NCBI RefSeq assembly: GCF_001655685.1
Contig: NZ_LYVF01000047.1
Location: 164,399-228,398 of the forward strand
Direction: 5' to 3'
DNA from: Desulfotomaculum copahuensis
GTDB taxonomy: Bacteria; Bacillota; Desulfotomaculia; Desulfotomaculales; Desulfovirgulaceae
Length of the DNA stretch: 64,000 nt
Shown: positions 46,817 to 56,074 of the stretch, piece after piece
How positions within the stretch are numbered: position 1 is the stretch's first letter
Layout: the number at the start of each line of letters is the position of its first letter
The notes under the pieces: generated by a model
What the model saw: the letters and a program-made list of their open reading frames with translations, nothing else
What the model was told of the DNA's origin: nothing
The model's database searches: none
Position numbers and translations under genes: made by a program

Positions 46817-46978
46817 ATTAATTTCAACTACACCGCCGGAAGTGTCAAGTATTACCTGCTTACCGGCAATTCCGGCTACGCCTCGGCACACTTTCGTTAT
46901 CCATGCCGGATCAACGGCGTGAACGGCCTGGTGGTGCCCGTAACGCGGCCCGGCAGCGGGCTTGGCCGGCTAAATTAA
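46817..46978 (+). CDS. Possible 53-residue ORF with ATT start
   Basis: GGAGG (46807-46811) is followed 5 nt later by ATT, opening 54 codons to TAA at 46978 (peptide INFNYTAGSVKYYLLTGN at the start). A terminator hairpin overlaps the stop. No standard start codon is available near the site. I do not recognise the peptide. The AUU start is known mainly from infC, so the case is weak but the site-ORF-terminator arrangement is coherent. Confidence 0.3.
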   Translation: MNFNYTAGSVKYYLLTGNSGYASAHFRYPCRINGVNGLVVPVTRPGSGLGRLN

Positions 46979-46995
46979 GCCAGTGGCCGTTTTTT
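46964..46995 (+). terminator. Intrinsic terminator before dapB
   Basis: GGCC-GGCT, loop AAATTA, AGCC-(AGT)-GGCC, then GTTTTTT (46990-46995). It is followed at once by a TTGACA box. Confidence 0.6.
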
Positions 46996-46997
46996 AC

Positions 46998-47025
46998 TTG
47001 ACAGATCAATATGAATATATAAAAA
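46998..47025 (+). promoter_or_regulatory. Promoter candidate for dapB
   Basis: TTGACA (46998-47003) followed after 16 bp by TAAAAA (47020-47025) in an AT-rich patch. The -10 box is poor; the -35 box is perfect. Confidence 0.45.
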
Positions 47026-47176
47026 TTATGGTTATAGCATTCGGAAGGGGGGAACTGATTTCCGCTCCCGTTGTCCGGATGCCGGATCAAGGGCAGTTTC
47101 TTGTCCGGTGGCTGCACCGGCGGTGGAATGTTCCGGTGCGGCGTCCGCGGGCGGGAAAAAGGAAATCATCAAGCCG

Positions 47177-47977
47177 TTGATACGTGTCGCTGTTTCAGGA
47201 GCGGCCGGACGGATGGGCCGGGAAGTGATGAAAACAATCCGCCGGACCGAAAACATGGAGTTGGCCGGTGCCTTTGATATCAGAGGCGAGGGGCAGGACG
47301 TCGGCGACCTGATTCAGTCCGCCGAAACCAGTATAATTGTGCACCGCGATTTGGAGCAAATGCTGGCCGCCGCCAGGCCGGACGTGGTGGTGGACTTCAC
47401 TGTTCCCGCCGCTGCCGGTGACAACATCAAAGTCATTCTCCGGCACGGAGCGCGGCCGGTGGTGGGTACCACCGGTATCGACGCCGGAACGCTGGAAGAA
47501 GTAGAAGCACTGGCCGGTCAATTGAAAACCGGTTGCGTGATTGCCCCCAATTTCGCCCTGGGGGCTATCTTGATGATGCGTTTCGCCGCCGAGGCGGCCC
47601 GGTATTTCCCCGATGTGGAAATCATTGAACTGCATCACGACCAGAAAGTGGATGCACCTTCAGGTACCGCCTTGAAAACGGCGGAATTGGTTGCCCGGAG
47701 CCGGGGCGAGTTCCACCCGGACCGTCCGGCGGAAATCGAAAAGATTCCCGGCGCCCGGGGCGGACGCTTTGATGGCGATATTCACCTGCACAGCGTGCGG
47801 TTGCCCGGGTTGGTGGCCCACCAGGAAGTGATTTTCGGCGGCCTCGGCCAAACCTTGACCATCCGCCATGACTCCATTTCCCGGGAGTCATTTATGCCCG
47901 GGGTACTGATCGCTATTCGCAAAGTGATGCATCTGGAAGGAGTGGTCTATGGCCTGGAACACCTGCTCTTTGATTAA
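47177..47977 (+). CDS. dapB: 4-hydroxy-tetrahydrodipicolinate reductase
   Basis: DapB reduces the DapA product with NAD(P)H to tetrahydrodipicolinate on the way to diaminopimelate and lysine. The 266-residue protein has the Rossmann start RVAVSGAAGRMGREV, VVGTTGIDAG, the catalytic region ELHHDQKVDAPSGTAL and the C-terminal SFMPGVLIAIRKV. TTG 47177 gives the family start; the AAAAAGG site is 14 nt away, a little far. It begins the dapB-dpaA-dpaB-asd-dapG-dapA cluster. Confidence 0.95.
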   Translation: MIRVAVSGAAGRMGREVMKTIRRTENMELAGAFDIRGEGQDVGDLIQSAETSIIVHRDLEQMLAAARPDVVVDFTVPAAAGDNIKVILRHGARPVVGTTGIDAGTLEEVEALAGQLKTGCVIAPNFALGAILMMRFAAEAARYFPDVEIIELHHDQKVDAPSGTALKTAELVARSRGEFHPDRPAEIEKIPGARGGRFDGDIHLHSVRLPGLVAHQEVIFGGLGQTLTIRHDSISRESFMPGVLIAIRKVMHLEGVVYGLEHLLFD

Positions 47978-48024
47978 CCTGCCCGATCCGGGGCACAAAA
48001 AACCGTAATCATGCACTGACAAGC

Positions 48025-48052
48025 ACCACCCGTTACTCTCCCTCATATATTG
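48025..48052 (+). promoter_or_regulatory. Candidate SigK-type promoter for dpaA
   Basis: AC at 48025-48026, 17 bp, CATATATTG at 48044-48052, close to the mother-cell SigK pattern (AC, then CATANNNTA) that drives the dpa operon in Bacillus. Short consensus, so chance matches are likely. Confidence 0.35.
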
Positions 48053-48090
48053 GGGATCAAAACGGAAGTTCCGGGGAGGATTTGCCGGCA

Positions 48091-49011
48091 ATGCAGCCAT
48101 TACTAAAGGGAATGACGGTGGCCGTTTTGGGTGGCGATGCCAGGGAAGCGGTGCTGGCCGGCCGGCTGGCGGCGCTGGAGGCTAAACTGCAGGTGGTGGG
48201 CTTGCCGGTTGAGGGGCCCAATATCACGGTCTGTGCGGACCCGGCCCGGGCGCTTTCCGGCGCCAGGGCAGCGGTTCTGCCGGTACCCGGGATCAATGAG
48301 CGGGGGGAGCTGTATTCGGCCTATCCCGGCCGCCCGCTGATCCTGACCTGGGACCTGCTGGCCGTAATGCCGGCCGGCAGGCCGGTGTTTACCGGGGTTG
48401 CCCGCCCGCAGCTCAAAGACATGGTTAACCGGGCGAATCTCCATTTGGTTGAATTGATGAAGATGGATGAGGTAGCTGTTTTAAACGCCATTCCTTCGGC
48501 CGAAGGGGCCATCCAGTTGGCGATGGAGAAAACTTCCTTTACCATCCACGGCTGCCGCGCGCTGGTATTGGGTTATGGCCGCACTGGCGCTGTCCTGGCG
48601 CAGAAGCTTCAAGCCCTGGGCGCCCGGGTGACGGTGGTGGCCAGGGATCCCGTCCAGCGCGCCCGCGCCTTCGCCTGTGGCATGGAATCGGCCGGCTTTG
48701 CCGCCCTGACCGGCCTGGTCCGGGATGCCGGTCTCATTTTTAATACCGTGCCGGCTATGGTGTTGGAAGAAACAGTGCTGGCGGCGGCCGACCGGGAGGT
48801 GTTGATCATCGACCTGGCTTCCGCACCGGGTGGCACTGATTTTCAGGCGGCCGGCCGGTTGGGTGTGCAGGCCGTCCTGGCTCCCGGCCTGCCGGGTAAA
48901 GTAGCGCCAAAAACAGCGGGAGAGATCCTGGCCCGGGTGATCGCACGCTTGCTGGCGGAGCAGTTGATGCGCTCACCGGTGACAGACGCTGCTGAACCGG
49001 CATCCGGGTGA
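48091..49011 (+). CDS. dpaA: Dipicolinate synthase subunit A
   Basis: DpaA with DpaB oxidises dihydrodipicolinate to dipicolinic acid in the mother cell; dipicolinate then fills the spore core as its calcium salt. The 306-residue protein starts LLKGMTVAVLGGDAREAVLAGRL and has a second dinucleotide fold ALVLGYGRTGAVLAQKLQALG near residue 155. ATG 48091 lies 11 nt after GGGGAGG; the TTG at 48082 is too close. Strong evidence that the organism forms endospores. Confidence 0.95.
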   Translation: MQPLLKGMTVAVLGGDAREAVLAGRLAALEAKLQVVGLPVEGPNITVCADPARALSGARAAVLPVPGINERGELYSAYPGRPLILTWDLLAVMPAGRPVFTGVARPQLKDMVNRANLHLVELMKMDEVAVLNAIPSAEGAIQLAMEKTSFTIHGCRALVLGYGRTGAVLAQKLQALGARVTVVARDPVQRARAFACGMESAGFAALTGLVRDAGLIFNTVPAMVLEETVLAAADREVLIIDLASAPGGTDFQAAGRLGVQAVLAPGLPGKVAPKTAGEILARVIARLLAEQLMRSPVTDAAEPASG

Positions 49012-49172
49012 TTTTACGTCCGGCGGTGAACCGTTTGATTGCGCGATCAGCGCTGTTCGTCACCGGGCCGGCGTCCCAATTCCCGGTAAACACCAGCCCG
49101 CCGGCGGAACAGCGACTGATCCGGCCTGCATGCCGTCATCCCCTGCCCCGGTTTTCCATGGAGGTGCTTGTC

Positions 49173-49760
49173 ATGCGCTTGTCTGGTGTGCGGGTGGGCT
49201 TCGCCCTTACCGGTTCACACTGTACTCTGGCGGAGGTGCTGACTCAACTGGATTCGCTGGCCAGGGAAGGTGCTGTAATTTATCCCATCATGAGTGAAGC
49301 GGTGGATCTGACCGACACCAAATTTGGTCCCGCCGCCCGCTGGAAGGAAATTATCGCCCGGTATACGGCCCAGCCGCTGGTGAACAGTATTGTCGGAGCG
49401 GAACCGATTGGGCCGGATAAACTGCTGGATGTGGTGGTGGTAGCTCCCTGTACCGGCAACACCCTGGCCAAACTGGCCTGCGGCATCACCGACGGCCCGG
49501 TGCTCATGGCCGTCAAAGCCCACCTGCGCAACTTGCGCCCGGTGGTGCTGGCCGTCTCCACCAACGACGGGCTGAGTATGAACGCCAAGAACCTGGGCCT
49601 TTTGCTGAACACCAAACATATTTACCTGGTTCCTTTCGGCCAGGATAACCCGGCTGGAAAACCAAACTCATTGAAGGCAAAGATGGATCTGATCGTTGAC
49701 ACTGTCATTCATGCCCTGCAGGGTAAACAAATACAACCTGTGCTCGTATCCCCGGCTTAA
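49173..49760 (+). CDS. dpaB: Dipicolinate synthase subunit B
   Basis: The flavoprotein-like partner of DpaA. The 195-residue protein begins GVRVGFALTGSHCTLAEVL and has the flavodoxin-like loop VVAPCTGNTLAKLACGITDGPV, a fold shared with flavoprotein decarboxylases. ATG 49173 lies after GGAGGTG; longer in-frame starts upstream give unrelated sequence. It is 161 bp after dpaA. Confidence 0.95.
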   Translation: MRLSGVRVGFALTGSHCTLAEVLTQLDSLAREGAVIYPIMSEAVDLTDTKFGPAARWKEIIARYTAQPLVNSIVGAEPIGPDKLLDVVVVAPCTGNTLAKLACGITDGPVLMAVKAHLRNLRPVVLAVSTNDGLSMNAKNLGLLLNTKHIYLVPFGQDNPAGKPNSLKAKMDLIVDTVIHALQGKQIQPVLVSPA

Positions 49761-50038
49761 GCCGGGAAGGACGGATGATGTGCGCGGTTTTTTCGCGGCG
49801 TCCGTCCGGAAACGAACGGGCACGCATCCGGTGCCATTTGAACCGGAACGGCCGGAAAATAAAAAGCAATCGGCGCCCGTCTCCCCCGGGCCGGTTTTTT
49901 TGACCGGTTGCGGGACGGGCTTGACAGATAAAACTAATCATGCGGGTGAACACAGCCGTCCGGCGATCTCCCGGCGGCGCAGCGGTTGGTCTAATAGATG
50001 CATACCATATTGAACTGATTTGGGGAGGGAAAGCAGCT

Positions 50039-51064
50039 TTGCCGGAATATAATGTAGCAGTAGTGGGAGCTACCGGCGCCGTGGGGCAGGAAATTTTAAA
50101 AGTGCTGGCCGAACGCCGTTTCCCGGTGAAAAACCTCAAGCTTTTGGCTACCAGCCGTTCGGCTGGAAAACAAATGGTATTTCGCGGTGAAACCCACACT
50201 GTGGAGGAAACCCGGCCGGAGTCCTTTGCCGGTATGGACTTCGCCCTTTTCGCCGGCGGCGCGGCCAGCAAGGAATTCGGCCCGGGGGTGGCGGCGCGGG
50301 GTTGTGTGGTCATCGACAACAGCAGCCATTTTCGTCTGGATCCGCAGGTTCCCCTGGTGGTGCCCGAAGTCAACCCGGAAGACGTGAAATGGCACCGGGG
50401 AATTATAGCCAATCCCAACTGTTCCACCATCATCATGGTGGTGCCCTTGAAGCCGGTCAAGGATGCGGCCGGAATCAGACGGGTGGTGGTTTCCACCTAT
50501 CAGGCGGTATCCGGGGCGGGCAAAGAGGCCATCGACGAACTGGCCGATCAGACCCGGACTGTGTTGAACGGTGGTGAATATACTCCGAAAGTATTTCCAT
50601 ACCAGATTGCCTTTAATCTTATTCCGCACATTGATGTATTCCAGGAGATGGATTATACTAAGGAAGAGTGGAAGATGGTCAAGGAAACACGCAAGATCCT
50701 GCACGACGAAAACATGGCCATTACCGCCACCACTGTGCGGGTGCCCGTTTACCGCAGTCATTCCGAATCGATAAACATTGAAACGGAAAAGAAGCTTACC
50801 GCCGCCGGGGTGAAGGAACTGTTGGCCCGTTTTCCCGGCGTGGTGGTGATGGATGAACCGGCAGCCAAAAAGTACCCCATGCCCCTGTACTGCTCGGACC
50901 GGGACGAAGTTTTTGTCGGGCGCATCCGGGAGGACAACTCCGTGGATTGCGGCTTGAACCTGTGGGTGGTGGCCGACCAACTGCGCAAAGGTGCCGCCAC
51001 CAATGCCGTCCAGATCGCCGGATTGGTGGTCCAATACGGCTGCCTGCCGGGTGGTGGGCGATGA
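50039..51064 (+). CDS. asd: Aspartate-semialdehyde dehydrogenase
   Basis: Asd reduces aspartyl phosphate to aspartate semialdehyde with NADPH, the branch point to lysine, threonine and methionine. The 341-residue protein has the Rossmann start YNVAVVGATGAVGQEIL, the active-site cysteine in NPNCSTI and the Arg/His region later (VPVYRSHSES). TTG 50039 lies 10 nt after GGGAGGG. Its stop overlaps the dapG start in ATGA. Confidence 0.96.
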   Translation: MPEYNVAVVGATGAVGQEILKVLAERRFPVKNLKLLATSRSAGKQMVFRGETHTVEETRPESFAGMDFALFAGGAASKEFGPGVAARGCVVIDNSSHFRLDPQVPLVVPEVNPEDVKWHRGIIANPNCSTIIMVVPLKPVKDAAGIRRVVVSTYQAVSGAGKEAIDELADQTRTVLNGGEYTPKVFPYQIAFNLIPHIDVFQEMDYTKEEWKMVKETRKILHDENMAITATTVRVPVYRSHSESINIETEKKLTAAGVKELLARFPGVVVMDEPAAKKYPMPLYCSDRDEVFVGRIREDNSVDCGLNLWVVADQLRKGAATNAVQIAGLVVQYGCLPGGGR

Positions 51065-52287
51065 AATTTTTGATTCAGAAATTCGGCGGTACTTCGCTGA
51101 CCGCGCCGGAAATGCGCAGGCGGGTAACGGCCAAGGTGCTGGCCGCGCGGGAGGAGGGCTATACCCCGGTGGTGGTGGTCTCGGCGATGGGACGTCATGG
51201 CGACCCCTACGCCACCGACACCCTGCTTGACGTGGCGCGTCAGGCCGGCCGGGAGATCGACGGCCGGGAAAAGGATCTGCTCATGTCCTGCGGCGAAATC
51301 ATTTCCGGGGTGGTGATGACCGCCACCCTGAACAGTGCCGGCTGTCCGGCGGTGTTTCTCACCGGCGCGCTGGCAGGCATTATTACAGATGAAAGTTTTA
51401 ACGACGCCCGGATCATCCGGGTGAAACCGGAAAATATCATCAAGCAGGCAAGGGAAGGAAAGGTGGTGGTGGTAGCCGGATTTCAGGGCGTTACCGGGGA
51501 AGGGGAGATTACCACCCTCGGTCGGGGAGGTAGCGATACCACGGCGGCGGCGCTGGGTGTGGCCTTAAACGCCGGGTACGTGGACATTTACACCGACGTG
51601 GACGGGATCATGACCGCCGACCCGCGTATCGTCAACGAAGCCAAGCCGCTGGATATGGTTACCTACGACGAAATCTGCCAGCTGGCTCATGAAGGAGCCA
51701 AGGTGGTGCACCCGCGGGCGGTGGAGATAGTGATGCAAAAAGGCATCCCTTTAAGGGTGCGGTCCACCTTCAGCGACGCCCCGGGCACACTGGTGACCAG
51801 TTCCGGGGAAGTTTACAAGGGGGCGATTGACATCGCCCGTGACCGGACCATTACCGGTATTACTCAGATCCCCGACCTGGTCCAGTTCAAAGTGCCGCTG
51901 GAAAACGGTTCCGCCGGGCTCACGCAACAGCGCCGTCTGTTCAAGGGCCTGGCCCTGGCGGGGATCAGCGTGGATTTTATCAATGTCAGTCCCGATCTGG
52001 CTGTCTTTACCGTGCGGGAGGCTATCTTCCGCAAAGCGGCGCAGGTTTTGGAAAACAACGAATTCAAAGCAGAGATAAACCCCGGTTGCGCCAAAGTGGC
52101 CGCCGTGGGCGCCGGCATGACCGGCGTACCCGGGGTGATGGCGGCCATCGTGGACGCACTGACCCGGGAAGGCGTCCAGATACTGCAATCCAGTGATTCC
52201 TATACCACGATCTGGATATTAGTGAAGCGGGAGGATATGGAAAAGTCTGTACGGGCACTCTACCGTCAGTTTATGTCTGTTGAATAA
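51061..52287 (+). CDS. dapG: Aspartate kinase (DapG type)
   Basis: Phosphorylates aspartate, the first step of the pathway. The 408-residue protein has the kinase domain with IQKFGGTSL, GEIISGVVMTATL, GGSDTTAAALGVAL and DVDGIMTADPRIV, then two ACT domains (about 265-408) that bind the feedback effector. DapG of Bacillus is the isozyme inhibited by diaminopimelate; which effector acts here cannot be read. ATG 51061 overlaps asd by 4 nt, so they are coupled. Confidence 0.94.
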   Translation: MKFLIQKFGGTSLTAPEMRRRVTAKVLAAREEGYTPVVVVSAMGRHGDPYATDTLLDVARQAGREIDGREKDLLMSCGEIISGVVMTATLNSAGCPAVFLTGALAGIITDESFNDARIIRVKPENIIKQAREGKVVVVAGFQGVTGEGEITTLGRGGSDTTAAALGVALNAGYVDIYTDVDGIMTADPRIVNEAKPLDMVTYDEICQLAHEGAKVVHPRAVEIVMQKGIPLRVRSTFSDAPGTLVTSSGEVYKGAIDIARDRTITGITQIPDLVQFKVPLENGSAGLTQQRRLFKGLALAGISVDFINVSPDLAVFTVREAIFRKAAQVLENNEFKAEINPGCAKVAAVGAGMTGVPGVMAAIVDALTREGVQILQSSDSYTTIWILVKREDMEKSVRALYRQFMSVE

Positions 52288-52321
52288 AGTTTGTCATTTA
52301 CTGTATTTGCATGTTTACTTG

Positions 52322-52340
52322 CTGATCTGTTTCAGATCAG
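52322..52340. other. Perfect short hairpin between dapG and dapA
   Basis: CTGATCTG, loop TTT, CAGATCAG (52322-52329 / 52333-52340), 3 bp before the ribosome-binding site of dapA. It could affect dapA translation or mRNA processing; there is no T-run. Confidence 0.5.
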
Positions 52341-52361
52341 TCTGGAAGGAAGGTGAATATT

Positions 52362-53246
52362 TTGACCATTGATTTTGGACGCCTGCTGACCGCCATGGTT
52401 ACCCCATTCACCAAGGATTTGACGGTGAACTACAATCAGGCCAGAAAATTGGCCCGCCACCTGGTGCAATCCGGTTCCGACGGCCTGGTGATATCGGGCA
52501 CCACCGGCGAATCGCCGACCTTGACCAGGGACGAGAAGATCGAGCTGTTCCGGGTAATTGTGGAGGAAGTGGGCGGCCAGGCGACAGTTATCGCCGGCAC
52601 CGGCGGCTACAGCACCGCCGACAGTATCACTCTCACCCAGGCGGCGGAAAAAGTGGGCGTGGATGGCGTTATGCTGGTTTGCCCCTACTATAACAAGCCT
52701 TCCCAGGAAGGGCTTTATGAGCACTTCAAAACGATCGCCGCCTCCACCAACCTGCCGGTGCTGCTCTACAACATTCCCGGGCGCACCGGGGTTAACCTGT
52801 TGCCGGCCACGGCGGCCCGTTTGGCACAGGTTGACAATATCGTCGCGCTCAAGGAGGCCGCGGGCAGCATGGATCAGGTGAGTGAATTGCGGCGCGTGCT
52901 GCCGGACGATTTCACCCTGTACAGCGGTGACGACTCCTTGACCCTGCCCATGCTGGCCCTGGGTGCCAAGGGTGTGATCAGTGTTTGCTCCCATGTTGTC
53001 GGCCCGCGTATCAAAGATATGATCAACGCTTTCACCTCGGGCAACACCACTCTGGCCACCCAGATTCATCTGGAACTGTATCCGGTCTTCAAAGGGCTGT
53101 TCATCACCACCAATCCGGTGCCCGTAAAGGCGGCCATGAACCTGCTCGGCTGGAATGCCGGCCCGCCGCGCCTGCCTTTGGTGGAAGCCACAGCAGATGA
53201 AAAGGAAAAAATTAAAAGTACTCTGGCGGCGCTTAAACTGATCTAA
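52362..53246 (+). CDS. dapA: 4-hydroxy-tetrahydrodipicolinate synthase
   Basis: DapA condenses pyruvate and aspartate semialdehyde. The 294-residue protein is a TIM barrel with [16 protein letters not shown], the catalytic Tyr in [10 protein letters not shown] and the Schiff-base Lys in [12 protein letters not shown] 52362 fits the family length; GTG 52353 lies too close to the GGAAGG site. Last gene of the dap-dpa cluster, followed by a strong terminator. Confidence 0.95.
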   Translation: MTIDFGRLLTAMVTPFTKDLTVNYNQARKLARHLVQSGSDGLVISGTTGESPTLTRDEKIELFRVIVEEVGGQATVIAGTGGYSTADSITLTQAAEKVGVDGVMLVCPYYNKPSQEGLYEHFKTIAASTNLPVLLYNIPGRTGVNLLPATAARLAQVDNIVALKEAAGSMDQVSELRRVLPDDFTLYSGDDSLTLPMLALGAKGVISVCSHVVGPRIKDMINAFTSGNTTLATQIHLELYPVFKGLFITTNPVPVKAAMNLLGWNAGPPRLPLVEATADEKEKIKSTLAALKLI

Positions 53247-53266
53247 CATGCGAACCATAGCATTAT

Positions 53267-53296
53267 AAAAACGGGAGCTAAAAGGCTCCCGTTTTT
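53267..53296. terminator. Bidirectional terminator between dapA and the CBS gene
   Basis: AAAAACGGGAGC (53267-53278), loop TAAAAG, GCTCCCGTTTTT (53285-53296). It serves dapA on the plus strand and the convergent CBS gene on the minus strand. Confidence 0.9.
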
Positions 53297-53331
53297 CAAG
53301 GGGAAGGAGTTTATCAAAGTACGCAGCGATG

Positions 53332-53835
53332 TTATGATTCAACCAATTCGCCGATATAATCCAGAATGTCCAGCGCCCTGATTACCCCGACAGCTTTTTT
53401 GTTTTCAAATACCGGGAGCAAATTGACATTATTGTTCATCATCAGCTCAACGGCCTTTGTAACGCTGTCATCCGCCTGGACAAAGGCTTTGACCAGCGGA
53501 CGGACGGCCCGCCCCACCGTGGTGACCAGGCATTCTTCCAGCACATCCTTATGGTAGAACAAAGCCCAGGACATGAATATGTCCGCCTCCCCCGGACACT
53601 TGCGGTTTTTTTTGATGGTATTGAGGATGTCCCGGACAGTCAATATGCCGACCAGTTCCTTTTCTCCCGCCACTTTTTTCGTTTTGCTGAACACCAGGAG
53701 TGAACGGTGCGATTTGCCTTCATTCAAGTATTCCTTGAGTACCCTTACCGCATCTTTTAACGAATCGGTATCATAAACGAACGGATATTCCGCCAGAGAA
53801 ACCATTAGTTCGCCGACTTTTTTCCCTCCCGGCAT
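53332..53835 (-). CDS. Tandem CBS-domain protein
   Basis: A 167-residue soluble protein with two CBS motifs (about 8-75, with ELVGILTVRDIL, and about 105-165, with AVGVIRALDIL). Such proteins usually sense adenine nucleotides; no partner is adjacent on this strand. It is less GC-rich and more Lys/Asn-rich than most neighbours. ATG at 53835 is preceded by GGGAGGTG and a good promoter. It is transcribed toward dapA and away from the RNase J gene. Confidence 0.85.
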   Translation of the reverse strand: MPGGKKVGELMVSLAEYPFVYDTDSLKDAVRVLKEYLNEGKSHRSLLVFSKTKKVAGEKELVGILTVRDILNTIKKNRKCPGEADIFMSWALFYHKDVLEECLVTTVGRAVRPLVKAFVQADDSVTKAVELMMNNNVNLLPVFENKKAVGVIRALDILDYIGELVES

Positions 53836-53871
53836 TGCTTACACCTCCCAAAGTTATTTATTTCACAATTA

Positions 53872-53900
53872 ATTTTAGCACTTTTTACGGTAAATAGCAA
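53872..53900 (-). promoter_or_regulatory. SigA-type promoter of the CBS gene
   Basis: On the minus strand TTGCTA (53900-53895), 17 bp, TAAAAT (53877-53872), with TGC before the -10 box. Confidence 0.7.
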
Positions 53901-54002
53901 CAAAATTATTGTAAAAAATTCTTAAATTGGGTAACTATGAGATTACAGTTTGATGCGAAGATCCTTTTAAAAAAAATTCCCTTTACGCCGCGCCGGCGGT
54001 GC

Positions 54003-54031
54003 TTGTTTAGCGGCCGTTTTTTTTGTATAAT
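54003..54031 (+). promoter_or_regulatory. SigA-type promoter of RNase J
   Basis: TTGTTT (54003-54008), 17 bp with a T8 run, TATAAT (54026-54031), plus a TG immediately before the -10. About 125 nt of leader precede the gene. Confidence 0.75.
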
Positions 54032-54156
54032 ATATAATTGAGAGTATTTCGGACGGCTTTCCTGATGACAAGAGAATATCTCCCCGCCTTCTCCTGTTCT
54101 CTCACCGTTACCATCCAATGGTCACTTTTTCACGAAACAGGCAGGAGGTGTCATTT

Positions 54157-55815
54157 TTGTCCAGAGACAAATTAGCAATCATTCCCCTCGGAGGAATGGG
54201 CGAGATCGGTAAAAACATGACGGCGGTGAGATACGGGGAGAATATTCTGCTCATCGACTGCGGATTAATGTTTCCGGAAGAAGAAATGCTGGGCATCGAC
54301 GTGGTCATCCCGGACATTACTTATTTGCTGGAAAACAGGGATTGCGTGCGCGGAATAGTGCTCACCCACGGTCACGAGGACCACATCGGTGCGCTGCCTT
54401 TTGTGCTGAAGCAGCTCAACGTACCCGTGTACGGCACCAGGCTCACCCTGGGGCTGCTCCAGGGCAAGCTGAAGGAACACGGTTTGAACGGCGTACAGCT
54501 GCAGGTGGTCAAGCCCCGGGATGCGGTGCACATCGGACCGTTCAGAGTGGAATTCATCCGGGTTTCCCACAGTATTCCGGACGCAGTGGCCATTGCTGTG
54601 CACACGCCGGTGGGCGTGCTGGTGCACACGGGGGACTTCAAGATCGACCAGACCCCGGTGGACGGACAGGTCACCGACTTCTGCCGCCTGGCCCAGTTGG
54701 GGGAAAGAGGCGTGCTGGTGCTCATGTCGGATAGCACCAATGTGGAGCGGCCGGGCTACACCATGTCCGAGCGGGTGGTCGGCGCCACCTTTGACGAAAC
54801 CTTCCGCCAGGCCAGGGAACGGATTATTGTGGCCACTTTCGCCTCCAATGTGCACCGCCTGCAGCAGGCCATTGCCACCGCCCGCCGCTATGACCGTAAA
54901 GTGGCGGTGGTCGGGCGCAGCATGGTCAACGTACTCAGTGTGGCGCAGGAACTGGGCTATATTGAAGTGCCCGACGGCACCCTGATCGAACTGGACGAGG
55001 CCAACCGCCTGCCCAAAAACAAGGTGGTGCTGCTGTCCACGGGCAGCCAGGGCGAACCCATGTCCGCGCTCACCCGCATGGCCATGTGTGATCACCGCCA
55101 GGTGGAGATCATCCCCGGCGATACGATCATCATCTCGGCCACGCCCATTCCGGGCAATGAAAAACTGGTCGCCCGCATCATCGATCAGCTCTTCAAACAG
55201 GGCGCGCATGTGATCTACGAAAAGGTTTCCGGCATTCACGTCAGCGGACACCCCAGCCAGGAAGAGCTGAAGTTGATGATCAACCTGGTGCGGCCGCGCT
55301 TCTTCGTGCCGGTGCACGGCGAGCACCGCATGTTGATCAAGCACGCCGAACTGGCCCGGGGTATGGGCATCCCGCCGGAAAACATCTTCGTGCTGGAAAA
55401 CGGCCAGGTGCTGGAGTTCAACCGCAAGGGCGGGCGCATCGCCGGGCGGGTCACCGCCGGGCGGGTGCTGGTGGACGGCCTGGGCGTGGGTGACGTGGGC
55501 AATATCGTGCTGCGCGACCGCAAGCAGCTTTCCCAGGACGGCATATTGATCGTGGTGGTGACCATCGACCGCGAATCCGGCCAGGTCATCGCCGGACCGG
55601 ACATCGTTTCCCGGGGCTTCGTCTACGTGCGCGAATCGGAGCAACTGATGGAAGACGCCCGGGAAAAGGTAAAATGCGCCCTGGTAAAGTGCACGGGCAA
55701 CGGCGTGTCCGAATGGGCTGCAATCAAATCGCAGGTCAGGGATACATTGGGAAAGTATCTGTTCGAAAAAACCAGGAGAAGGCCGATGATCCTGCCGATC
55801 ATCATGGAAGTTTAA
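54157..55815 (+). CDS. rnj: Ribonuclease J
   Basis: A metallo-beta-lactamase/beta-CASP ribonuclease with 5'-exonuclease and endonuclease activity in mRNA decay. The 552-residue protein has the zinc motif HGHEDH at residues 71-76, HTGDFKID, SDSTNVERPGYTMSE, the beta-CASP TFASNVHRLQQ and GSQGEP, then VSGHPSQEELKLMINL and the C-terminal dimer domain. TTG 54157 lies 8 nt after AGGAGGTG; ATG 54118 has no site. It corresponds to Bacillus ymfA/rnjB by position (after dapA). Confidence 0.95.
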   Translation: MSRDKLAIIPLGGMGEIGKNMTAVRYGENILLIDCGLMFPEEEMLGIDVVIPDITYLLENRDCVRGIVLTHGHEDHIGALPFVLKQLNVPVYGTRLTLGLLQGKLKEHGLNGVQLQVVKPRDAVHIGPFRVEFIRVSHSIPDAVAIAVHTPVGVLVHTGDFKIDQTPVDGQVTDFCRLAQLGERGVLVLMSDSTNVERPGYTMSERVVGATFDETFRQARERIIVATFASNVHRLQQAIATARRYDRKVAVVGRSMVNVLSVAQELGYIEVPDGTLIELDEANRLPKNKVVLLSTGSQGEPMSALTRMAMCDHRQVEIIPGDTIIISATPIPGNEKLVARIIDQLFKQGAHVIYEKVSGIHVSGHPSQEELKLMINLVRPRFFVPVHGEHRMLIKHAELARGMGIPPENIFVLENGQVLEFNRKGGRIAGRVTAGRVLVDGLGVGDVGNIVLRDRKQLSQDGILIVVVTIDRESGQVIAGPDIVSRGFVYVRESEQLMEDAREKVKCALVKCTGNGVSEWAAIKSQVRDTLGKYLFEKTRRRPMILPIIMEV

Positions 55816-55835
55816 GAAGCTTTCCGCACCGCGGG

Positions 55836-55868
55836 AAGGGGCCGGGCAACAGTTGCCCGGCCCCTTTG
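55836..55868 (+). terminator. Intrinsic terminator after RNase J
   Basis: A 13 bp perfect stem AAGGGGCCGGGCA / TGCCCGGCCCCTT (55836-55848 / 55854-55866) with a 5 nt loop; only a short T-run follows. Confidence 0.75.
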
Positions 55869-55923
55869 GCACAATGCGTCTTACAAATATAATTTTACCA
55901 ATCAGGCAGGACTTTTTAAATTT

Positions 55924-55932
55924 TGGTATAAT
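55924..55932 (+). promoter_or_regulatory. Extended -10 promoter of the S-layer gene
   Basis: TGGTATAAT: a perfect -10 TATAAT (55927-55932) with the TGn extension. No good -35 box. About 135 nt of leader follow. Confidence 0.6.
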
Positions 55933-56074
55933 TATTCCTAATGCGGAAAAAAATTGCCTTTTCTCGACGCTGCCTACTGTTATTGAAAAAGCGTTTCCGG
56001 GGGGTGTTGCCGCGTAATTTGTGGTGACCGGTCAGATGCCGACGACATCAAACCAAAAGAGGAGGGTGACTCGT

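Larger units (their letters stand above)
46668..47176. other. Stretch before dapB with a possible short ORF, terminator and promoter
   Basis: Of these 509 bases only the possible 53-codon ORF at 46817-46978 looks coding. Other elements are a hairpin ATCCGGC-TGCT-GCCGGAC near 46770, an intrinsic terminator at 46964-46995 and a TTGACA box at 46998-47003. Confidence 0.5.

Noticed and set aside
54265..55872. 535-codon open frame on the minus strand
   Set aside because: It is the antisense of rnj; GC-rich codons leave long open shadows. Composition is His/Gln-rich and no ribosome-binding site is present.
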